Under the pieces are notes generated by a model. The model had not been told where the DNA came from. It searched no databases and worked only from the letters and a program-made list of their open reading frames with translations. Made by a program: the position numbers and the translations under genes. Below are positions 5,542 to 10,909 of a stretch of DNA of 10,909 nt, piece after piece. The DNA comes from Pseudomonadota bacterium (GTDB lineage Bacteria > Myxococcota > Polyangia > Polyangiales > Polyangiaceae), in contig JAEZYO010000620.1 in the NCBI GenBank assembly GCA_023419055.1, positions 1 to 10,909 on the forward strand, written 5' to 3'. Position 1 is the stretch's first letter, and each line of letters starts with the position of its first letter.

Positions 5542-6789
5542 CTAGCGGCGGCGCAGTTCGAGCTCGAAAGTCGAGTCCGGCTCACCGGAAAACATCTGCT
5601 TCATCTTCGTGACGTCTCCATCGCGCTCGAGCGTGACGATGACCAGGGCCGCATCGCCGGGGTCGTGCACGTCTTCGTGCCAGACGGCCTCCGCGCGGAG
5701 CGAGGTCGGCGTGCGTTCGAGCACTCGCGTCAGGCAGTACTCCTGGACGAGGCGCTTGCCGCTCACGATCCGGTCCGGTGCGATCTCGAAGTTTTCGTAC
5801 CGCTCGGCCCGTAGCTGCGTGAGCTTCGCGACGGCGCGCTCTTGTTGCTCCGTCATGGGTTCACTCGGCGCTACGGGACGTAAGCCTTCGGGTTGCACGA
5901 CGTAGCGCCCAGCGAAGTCGCCCGTGCTCTGAGTGCCGCAGCGCTCGAACGCCTCGTAGAGCTCACGATTCTCCGTCGGTACGGCGTAGCCGGTGACGGG
6001 ATTGGTGAACGCCTTCGTGCTCGTGAACAGGGACACGATGGGTCCGTACGAGTAGCGAACCACGATCGCGAATAGCGCAGAAAGAGCGAGAGCGAGGGCG
6101 ACGGCAGAGGGCTCTCTCAGCACGGTCACGCGCGCCCAATGCGCGCCGAGGTACGCACCGAACTGGCGGCGCTTCATGCTGCTCGGAAGAACACCCCAGG
6201 TTCGCAGACCTTCGTGGAGCATCTCGCTCGCCGCCTTCTTGTCACCCGTACGCGCGTGGGCGCGAGCGAGGCGTGTGTACGCGGACACGTCGGAGCTGTT
6301 GTCGGCGAGGTAGCGCTCGTAGGCGTCGAGCGCGCCGTCCCAGCGCTTCAGGGCCGCCAGCGCGTCTCCGGCGACGGCGTAGGGCAAGCCGTATCGCACG
6401 CGCGGATCGAGCTCCACCGCGCGCACGAGCGGAGGCAGGGCTTCCTCGTGCCGCCCCACGCGATGCAGCGCGAGCCCGGACAAGTAGAGGAGCTCGGGAT
6501 CGTTCGGCGAAAGGGCGAGGCCTTCCTGCAAGAGCGGCACCGCGGCGCGCGGACGCCTGCCATCGAGGTAGAGCACGGCCAGATCGCGGCGTGCGGTGAT
6601 GTTCGCGCGGTTCACTTCCACCTGTCCGCGCAAGCTGCGCGCGCGCCCGAGCAGCCGCATCAGCGCGCCGGGACCCGGGATGAATCGGCGCAGCACGAGG
6701 AACACGACGATGCCCAGAAGTAGCCACGGCGTACGCAGGGCGTACGACAGGAAGATCCACGCGAGGTAGTAAGTGAGAAAGCTGTTCAC
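5542..6789 (-). CDS. TPR-repeat inner-membrane protein
   Basis: A 415-residue protein from GTG 6789. Residues 4-36 are strongly hydrophobic (FLTYYLAWIFLSYALR, then WLLLGIVVFLVLRRF) and form one or two membrane helices. About four tetratricopeptide repeats follow between residues 62 and 195 (ARRDLAVLYLDGRRPRAAVPL, ELLYLSGLALHRVGRHEEAL, AVAGDALAALKRWDGALDAY, AYTRLARAHARTGDKKAA). A further membrane helix lies at about 228-248, then a soluble C-terminal domain of about 165 residues that I do not recognise. TPRs usually organise protein complexes; no partner is evident here. The frame is open upstream to a TTG at 6867, but that extension has no ribosome binding site and a low-complexity Pro-rich character. 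It may be co-transcribed with the hydrolase upstream. Confidence 0.85.
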   Translation of the reverse strand: MNSFLTYYLAWIFLSYALRTPWLLLGIVVFLVLRRFIPGPGALMRLLGRARSLRGQVEVNRANITARRDLAVLYLDGRRPRAAVPLLQEGLALSPNDPELLYLSGLALHRVGRHEEALPPLVRAVELDPRVRYGLPYAVAGDALAALKRWDGALDAYERYLADNSSDVSAYTRLARAHARTGDKKAASEMLHEGLRTWGVLPSSMKRRQFGAYLGAHWARVTVLREPSAVALALALSALFAIVVRYSYGPIVSLFTSTKAFTNPVTGYAVPTENRELYEAFERCGTQSTGDFAGRYVVQPEGLRPVAPSEPMTEQQERAVAKLTQLRAERYENFEIAPDRIVSGKRLVQEYCLTRVLERTPTSLRAEAVWHEDVHDPGDAALVIVTLERDGDVTKMKQMFSGEPDSTFELELRRR

Positions 6790-6867
6790 CGGCCTGCCCG
6801 GCGGCACGATAAAAGGCTCGGTAGGCGCGCGCAAGGCGACTCCCCGGACGATCGGGACACGCGTCAA

Positions 6868-7029
6868 CTACCGGGGTTTCGCGTCGCTCCAGTCTTTGGT
6901 TCGGGAGCTCGTGTAACCGTAGCAACAATCGGTGGCGTCTTCCGGTTCGAGCGCGGGCTTCAAGCTGTTCCGTTCCGTGACACCGTCGTAGAAGTAGTGC
7001 GGGGCGACAAGCTTCTTCTCCGTACTCGT
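6868..7029 (-). other. 53-codon open stretch directly behind the hydrolase stop
   Basis: In the same frame as the upstream hydrolase, immediately after its TGA (7032-7030), 53 sense codons run to TAG 6870-6868. About three quarters have G or C in the third position, as in true genes here. The composition looks like a folded protein tail (APHYFYDGVTERN, DATDCCYGY, DWSDAKPR). There is no ATG or GTG; the only possible internal start is TTG 6963. It could be the 3' remnant of a lost gene, a short protein with an unusual start, or a read-through extension of the hydrolase. I do not recognise the sequence. It fills the otherwise gene-free gap between the hydrolase and the TPR gene. Confidence 0.4.
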
Positions 7030-7686
7030 TCAGTCGTCGCTGTCGGGATCTCGCGTGCTCCGAAGTTTGGCGAGGTGCCGCTCGATGTGCGGCAGTACCT
7101 CATCCGCTCGCTCGAACGCGAGATCATGCGTTCCGCCGGGTACGACGACGAGCTCCGCGTCCGGAAGGAGGGTCGCAAGGCGTTCTCCCACCGCGATCGG
7201 GCTGATCGGATCCGCATCGCCCCAGAGCAAGAGCACCGGCACCGCGATCTCGCGCAAGCGAGGGCTCAAGTCATCGTTCGCGTCGAGGAACCAACGCGGA
7301 GTGTTCGGGTTCGCCGTCACGAAGTCCCGCCGCCAATCGAACGCTCCGAGCGAGCGCACGTCGATGCCGCCGGACGTCACCGAGAGCACGAGCGAACGCA
7401 CCTTCTCCGGCGCCTCGAGCGCGGCGCGCAGCGCGACGATCCCGCCCATGGATTGAGCGAACAAGACGACGGGCCCCGTCATCGCCTCGACCACCCTCGA
7501 TACGAGATCGCCGATCCCGTTCACCGAAGGATCTTCCGGAACGCCGCCGAAGCCAGGCCAGCCGAAGAAGCGCCGAGACCCTGGATGCGAGAGGCCGTCC
7601 GCGACCGGCGTCCAAAGCGTTCGATTGCCGGAGGCTCCCGGCAAGAAGATCAAGGTCTCAGCGGGTTCGAGCATGGAAGGGCTCAT
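7030..7686 (-). CDS. Small alpha/beta hydrolase
   Basis: A 218-residue alpha/beta hydrolase with a complete catalytic triad. The LIFLPGASGN loop (residues 12-21) supplies the oxyanion region, AQSMGG carries the nucleophile Ser79, WGDADP carries Asp159 and GGTHDL carries His187. The lid between strands is short (about residues 105-145), giving a protein smaller than the usual 260-300 residues. No signal peptide is visible, so it should be cytoplasmic. Substrate cannot be read from the sequence; esterases and haloperoxidase-like members share this pattern. The ATG 7686 start is preceded only by a distant GGGAAG. It follows the acetyltransferase gene after 72 bases on the same strand and is likely part of the same transcript. 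Confidence 0.9.
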   Translation of the reverse strand: MSPSMLEPAETLIFLPGASGNRTLWTPVADGLSHPGSRRFFGWPGFGGVPEDPSVNGIGDLVSRVVEAMTGPVVLFAQSMGGIVALRAALEAPEKVRSLVLSVTSGGIDVRSLGAFDWRRDFVTANPNTPRWFLDANDDLSPRLREIAVPVLLLWGDADPISPIAVGERLATLLPDAELVVVPGGTHDLAFERADEVLPHIERHLAKLRSTRDPDSDD

Positions 7687-7758
7687 GAGTCAGGCGGCTT
7701 CCCAAGATAGCGTCGTCTCGCCGAAGGAAGAAGTGCGCGACCGCGATCGCCTCCTGGG

Positions 7759-8481
7759 TCAACTCGAAGCGTCGAGCAAGCTCCAATCGCTGGCGTAGGG
7801 AGCGAGGCGGAGCTTTCTCGCGACTGCGAGCGAGGCGGCATTGCTCCAGGTGGTGCTGTAGAGCGGGATTCGTCCCGACGCGCGCAGTGAGAGCGCCCAG
7901 GCGGCAGTCACGCGAGGGCCCAAGCCTTCGCCTCGGTGCTGCTCCAGCGTCACGAGCCCTGCTTCGGCGGCGCGCTCGGAGCTCCGCGCGCAGAAGCAGA
8001 TGCTGACCGGGCTCCCGTCGCGGACCACGCCGAGAACGGGTGCTCTGCCGCCCGCGATCTCACCGGGCATCCAGCTTCCGAAACGCTGATCGAGGCGTTC
8101 CTCTTCCAGGATGGGCTGGACGTCGTCGTCCGCCGGCATCAGCTCGACCGGAAAGGTGAAAGCAGGACCGTCGGATTGTGCCGCTTTCACTCGCAGATCT
8201 TGCCCCGGCGCCAGGCGATCGGCGAGGAGCGACAGGTAGCGCTCGGCGTGGAGCGGCGGAGCGCGCAGCGCCTCTGTCGGAGGCTCGGTCTCGGCGAGCG
8301 CTGATAACTCCTCAGCGAGGGGTGACGGCAGGTCGCTCCTCGCGGCAAACGCGACGGCGGTGCTGCTGCGAATCAACACGAACAGCGGGCCTCGGGTGCC
8401 GAAAGGCTCGCGAGTGCCGGTGATGCGTCTTTCGGCGTCGAAGATGAAGAGCGTCTCGAGCTGGAGGAGCGGGCTCGCCAT
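7759..8481 (-). CDS. GNAT family N-acetyltransferase, two-domain type
   Basis: A 240-residue GNAT protein. The C-terminal catalytic domain has AGLVTLEQHRGEGLG, where RGEGLG is the acetyl-CoA pyrophosphate loop, followed by the signature PLYSTTWSNAASLAVARKL and YASDW. These blocks are characteristic of a widespread bacterial GNAT family that has an extra N-terminal domain (here residues 1 to about 110, including FVLIRSSTAVAFAARSDLP). It transfers an acetyl group from acetyl-CoA to an unknown amine. Unlike the two acetyltransferase genes at 1132-2544, this frame is intact. It starts 12 bases after the GFA gene stop and is almost certainly co-transcribed with it. Confidence 0.88.
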   Translation of the reverse strand: MASPLLQLETLFIFDAERRITGTREPFGTRGPLFVLIRSSTAVAFAARSDLPSPLAEELSALAETEPPTEALRAPPLHAERYLSLLADRLAPGQDLRVKAAQSDGPAFTFPVELMPADDDVQPILEEERLDQRFGSWMPGEIAGGRAPVLGVVRDGSPVSICFCARSSERAAEAGLVTLEQHRGEGLGPRVTAAWALSLRASGRIPLYSTTWSNAASLAVARKLRLAPYASDWSLLDASS

Positions 8482-8493
8482 CGTGCGCTACGG

Positions 8494-8916
8494 TCACCCG
8501 AACTCGTCGTGTTGGGGCAGGTCGTCGGTGATGGTGAACCAGGGAGCCTTCGAGCCGACGAAGATGTGCGCGGTGGGGCTCAGGCTCGGGGCGTCGGCGA
8601 GGGAGCCCAGAGTGACGTGCGCGTACGTGCCGTCGCGAACGATCGAGTACAAAAATGAGCCGCAGCGGGCGCAGCGAGCGTCGTGGGCGCTCTCGTCGCC
8701 GTGAATCAGGAGCGTGTCAGCGCCGCGGATCAGGCGCAGCTTTTCTCGCGGTAACCCCGCGAAGGGCTTGAAGGCCCCGCCGGTCGCGCGCCGGCAGTTC
8801 GAGCAATGGCAGTTCAGGGCGTAGACGAACTCGTCTTTCACCTCGTACTCGACGGCTCCGCAGAGGCACTTCCCCAGGAGGGTTCGTGCCGCGCCGCTCG
8901 CGAACGCATCGCTCAT
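8494..8916 (-). CDS. GFA family zinc-binding protein
   Basis: 140 residues with the full cysteine pattern of the GFA (glutathione-dependent formaldehyde-activating enzyme-like) fold. It shows CLCGAVEYEV with Cys17 and Cys19, NCHCSNCRRATGGAF with Cys36, Cys38 and Cys41, and CARCGS with Cys82 and Cys85. These bind structural and possibly catalytic zinc. The founding member was linked to formaldehyde-glutathione adduct formation, but most members have no proven reaction, so only the family is called. There is no signal peptide. ATG 8916 has AGGG eight bases ahead. It is the first gene of a run GFA, GNAT, hydrolase, and is divergent from the MazF-like gene, sharing a control region of about 97 bases. 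Confidence 0.93.
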   Translation of the reverse strand: MSDAFASGAARTLLGKCLCGAVEYEVKDEFVYALNCHCSNCRRATGGAFKPFAGLPREKLRLIRGADTLLIHGDESAHDARCARCGSFLYSIVRDGTYAHVTLGSLADAPSLSPTAHIFVGSKAPWFTITDDLPQHDEFG

Positions 8917-9013
8917 CGCCGCACCCTAGCAGACTCGCGGCGGCGTGGAGCTTCGTGTCCGCACGCGCTACCCGAGGAGCCTTCGAGCCAAAGTCACGCT
9001 AGATTGGGAACGA
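8917..9013. promoter_or_regulatory. Divergent control region between GFA and MazF-like genes
   Basis: About 97 bases separate the two divergent starts. On the minus side TGCTAGGGT, resembling an extended -10, ends six bases before the GFA ATG, which would imply a very short or absent leader. The same bases also provide the AGGG that could act as ribosome binding site. A 6-bp stem, CGCCGC with GCGGCG (8917-8922 and 8937-8942), flanks it. On the plus side TAGATT at 9000-9005 lies eight bases before GTG 9014. Neither has a convincing -35. Confidence 0.3.
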
Positions 9014-9382
9014 GTGAACGGCATCCGGCAAGTGCGGCAAGGAGACGTGTTCTGGATTCGAGCGGAGGCGCTGCGCCCGTCCGTGCCTGGCGCGTCCCAC
9101 CCGCACGTGGTGATCCAGCCCGACGTGCTCAACTTGGCGCGGATCCCGACCGTCGTGGTTTGCGCCGTGACGTCCAACCTGAACCGCGCTGAAGAGCCTG
9201 GAAATGTGTTGCTCGACCCGGGTGAGGCGAACCTCCCGCGCCGCAGCGTGGCGGTGGTTTCTCAGGTATCGACCGTCGACAAGCTGGAGCTCGGCGAGTA
9301 CGTCGGCTCGCTCTCGCGTGAGCGAGTCGAGCAGATCCTCGAGGGGATGAGCTTTCAACAGAAGTCGTTCTTCGAACGTTGA
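9014..9382 (+). CDS. MazF/PemK-like endoribonuclease-fold protein, no antitoxin nearby
   Basis: 122 residues of the MazF/PemK toxin fold. RQGDVFW (8-14) is the first strand, HPHVVIQPDVLN (29-40) the next, then VVVCAVTSN (47-55), GNVLLDPGEANLP and the closing VVSQVSTVDK (81-90). Family members cleave RNA and are normally neutralised by a small antitoxin encoded just upstream. No such gene is visible on either side. Thr53 matches the catalytic Thr of B. subtilis MazF, but His29 occupies the place of its catalytic Arg. The frame is open to GTG 8945. I choose GTG 9014 because it gives the normal family length and has GGGAA just ahead. It is the only plus-strand gene in the window. Confidence 0.87.
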   Translation: MNGIRQVRQGDVFWIRAEALRPSVPGASHPHVVIQPDVLNLARIPTVVVCAVTSNLNRAEEPGNVLLDPGEANLPRRSVAVVSQVSTVDKLELGEYVGSLSRERVEQILEGMSFQQKSFFER

Positions 9383-9389
9383 AGAGCGG

Positions 9390-10538
9390 CTAGCGCGCGC
9401 GCTGCTTCGAGGGCTTCTTCCCGCCGCTACAAGCCGCGGCGAACTCTGCTCGGACCTCGGCGGGAAGCGCGATCGGGCCCGTGGGGCCGGTCACCTCGAG
9501 CTCGCCGTCGGTGACAGAGACGAAGAACACGCTCTCGAACCGCTCTTCGTGATGAAACCCGATGCTGAACTCGACCTCGTCGGGCGCCGACGAGTAGTCG
9601 ACTCCACCAGGTCGTGCATCGGGGCCGGCATCGTCGAGCACTCGCCGCACTTCAGGGAGAGCGTTCGCCAGCGATTCTGCGAGCAGCCTGCAGTTCGGCT
9701 TGCCGGCGAGCGACAGCGCGGCGTGGTCTTCATTCTCCGGAGTGACGCGCAGGAAGCCCTGCTTCGCGCTTCCGGTGGGCCCCTCCCAAGCGTGACCCTG
9801 CAGGTTCCAACGATACTCGGCGACGGCCCCTACTTGGTTGGCGCCGGCGCGTTGAACCTGGATCGACGGCAGCTCGTTCGGAGCTTGATGGATCTCGAAG
9901 CGGAAGCTCTGCGGCGAGAGGAGGACCTCGAGAATGTCCGGAAATTCTTCGGTCAAACTCCGCACGCGAAGCCGGTCCGCTTTGGCCGCGCTGAACTGCA
10001 CGATGTCCAACGTCACGAGCTCTGGGACTCCGTCGGCGGTGAGATCTCCGAAGTAGCCTGTGAGTGAGTTCGCCCCTCCCTTCACCGGGATCAGCGTGCC
10101 GTCGGCGCGGACGACGACGAAGTGTCCACTCTGCGGAGGAGCGCCGGGATCCTCGTAGTCGGTTCGAAGGAACACGACGACGAGCGGCAGGTGGCCGCGC
10201 TGAGGGCAGAGCACGACGTCCTTCACGGGTCCGACCGAGCGCTCGCGGTAGGGCGGCTCGTGGTCGAACTTTCCGCGAGTTACGAGCGCCTGGATCGCGC
10301 GGTCACGCCTCTCGAAGTCGAAGAGCTCGAGAACCAGCGGGTCCCACGAAGGCGAGGCGGTTGACGCCGGCGAAGCGACGGTCACGCTTTCGACGGAAGG
10401 GCGGGAGAGGCTCGAGCTCACGGGCCGTGCTCTCGCGCCGCGCGCGTGACGGGTAGCAGGAGCACACGCGACGGCGAGCGCGAACAGAGCGAGAGCCGCG
10501 CGCGCGGAGAGTCGAGGAAAGGACTGAGCGTCGGACAT
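9390..10538 (-). CDS. Putative lipoprotein with an FG-GAP-like segment
   Basis: A 382-residue probable exported protein. From ATG 10538 it has a basic N terminus, a hydrophobic run (SARAALALFALAVAC) and Cys25 in an imperfect lipobox (AVA before Cys), followed by a low-complexity Ser/Arg/Ala linker to about residue 65. The mature part contains GYFGDLTADGVPELV (161-175). Its DxxxDG spacing resembles the calcium-binding loop of FG-GAP/VCBS repeats (Asp165, Asp169). The remainder is unrecognised. The frame is open upstream to 10664, but that would cover the end of the neighbouring gene, and ATG 10538 places the signal sequence properly at the N terminus. It starts 16 bases after the upstream stop, so the two genes are likely co-transcribed. 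Function unknown. Confidence 0.75.
   Translation of the reverse strand: MSDAQSFPRLSARAALALFALAVACAPATRHARGARARPVSSSLSRPSVESVTVASPASTASPSWDPLVLELFDFERRDRAIQALVTRGKFDHEPPYRERSVGPVKDVVLCPQRGHLPLVVVFLRTDYEDPGAPPQSGHFVVVRADGTLIPVKGGANSLTGYFGDLTADGVPELVTLDIVQFSAAKADRLRVRSLTEEFPDILEVLLSPQSFRFEIHQAPNELPSIQVQRAGANQVGAVAEYRWNLQGHAWEGPTGSAKQGFLRVTPENEDHAALSLAGKPNCRLLAESLANALPEVRRVLDDAGPDARPGGVDYSSAPDEVEFSIGFHHEERFESVFFVSVTDGELEVTGPTGPIALPAEVRAEFAAACSGGKKPSKQRAR
9392..9403. terminator. Palindrome at the convergent gene junction
   Basis: AGCGCGCGCGCT is a perfect 12-base palindrome, extended on both sides by a partly paired GAAG ... CTTC. It lies within ten bases of both stop codons of the converging MazF-like and lipoprotein genes and could serve both directions. 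It lacks a T run and lies mostly inside the 3' end of the lipoprotein coding sequence, so this is a weak call. Confidence 0.25.
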
Positions 10539-10554
10539 GGGCCGCGTGCGAGCG

Positions 10555-10909
10555 TCAGAGCGCGCGAGCGCCGGCGCGGAAAGCCGCTTCGGGCACCCAG
10601 AAGCCCCATTGTTTCGAATCGCTCGGCCGAAGCGCGGGAACGCTGAGCTCGACGAAGCCGTCACGAGTTTCCCCCACGAGCACCGAAATGCCGGTCACGA
10701 GCTTGGCGAAGGGCTTTTCGTTCGGCGCCGTCGAGAGATCGAGCTCGGTCGTCACCACGTGCGTGGCGGGCGCGCGCGGGCGGTACACACCGCCGCCGAC
10801 GAAGCCGCTTCTCTCGACGGGAGTCGCGTTGGTCCAGGCGTCGAAGTCGTACGGGATGAGCTCTCCGAAACGCTGACCAGACTTCGTGCTCTCGGCCGTG
10901 ACTCGCATC
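10555..10909 (-). CDS. Unrecognised protein, probably 5' partial at the window edge
   Basis: 117 codons are visible, ending at TGA 10557-10555. An ATG lies at 10908-10906, but it is the very last codon in the window, and the sequence that follows (VTAESTKSGQRFGEL) reads like the inside of a protein, so the gene most likely continues outside. The visible part looks beta-rich (THVVTTELDLS, TGISVLVGETRDGFVELSV, KQWGFWVPEAAF). The last segment, a strand with DGFVEL followed by GFWVP, loosely recalls an SH3-like barrel, which is not enough to assign a domain. Close linkage to the lipoprotein gene suggests a shared transcript. Confidence 0.6.
   Translation of the reverse strand, partial: MRVTAESTKSGQRFGELIPYDFDAWTNATPVERSGFVGGGVYRPRAPATHVVTTELDLSTAPNEKPFAKLVTGISVLVGETRDGFVELSVPALRPSDSKQWGFWVPEAAFRAGARAL

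Noticed and set aside
8945..9013. Upstream 23 codons of the MazF-like frame as an antitoxin remnant or N-terminal extension
   Set aside because: The short Arg-rich peptide shows no antitoxin features and is not needed for the MazF fold. It more likely belongs to the divergent promoter region.
1..10909. Mobile element, CRISPR array, prophage or defence island
   Set aside because: No transposase, integrase, regularly spaced repeats, phage structural genes or defence nuclease were seen. The solitary MazF-like gene alone does not make a defence system.

Overview
The window is very GC-rich and densely coded, with third codon positions almost always G or C, frequent GTG starts and short intergenic gaps. 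It carries single-copy housekeeping-like and accessory genes: SDR, alpha/beta hydrolases, GNATs, GFA, an ankyrin protein, a TPR membrane protein and a putative lipoprotein. This style fits a large-genome soil bacterium, most likely Myxococcota (Polyangia/Sorangiineae type). That assignment is inferred from composition and gene style; there is no rRNA or marker gene to prove it. No tRNA, rRNA, CRISPR array, transposase or prophage gene was seen.

Layout: every gene but one lies on the minus strand, so transcription runs right to left. From the right edge there is a partial unknown protein (10555-10909) and a putative lipoprotein (9390-10538). The lipoprotein gene converges with the only plus-strand gene, a solitary MazF/PemK-like protein (9014-9382). 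Next comes a run of GFA protein, GNAT acetyltransferase, small alpha/beta hydrolase and TPR membrane protein (8916 down to 5542). An unexplained open stretch (6868-7029) lies between the last two. After a 160-base gap come an ankyrin-repeat protein and a MmcQ/YjbR protein (5381 to 4178). Then follow a thioredoxin (3727-4068), whose leader contains a striking set of direct and inverted repeats, and an unrecognised 348-residue protein (2621-3667).

The most unusual part is 1132-2544. Three consecutive genes are each broken: a RimJ/RimL-type GNAT, an XRE-cupin regulator and a second GNAT. The lesions are single-base frameshifts, a premature stop, a lost helix-turn-helix reading frame and a 3' truncation. 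The ancestral stop/start overlaps (GTGA, ATGA) are still visible, so this was once a tightly coupled operon of a regulator and two acetyltransferases. The genes on both sides (a Bem46-like hydrolase overlapping an SDR by ATGA, and everything from 2621 rightwards) are intact. This looks like local decay, or a local patch of bad sequence, rather than general poor quality.

I found no convincing new multi-gene system. The points most worth checking are the decayed acetyltransferase/regulator operon, the thioredoxin leader repeats, the solitary MazF-like protein that has His where the catalytic Arg is expected, and the 53-codon open stretch directly behind the hydrolase stop codon.
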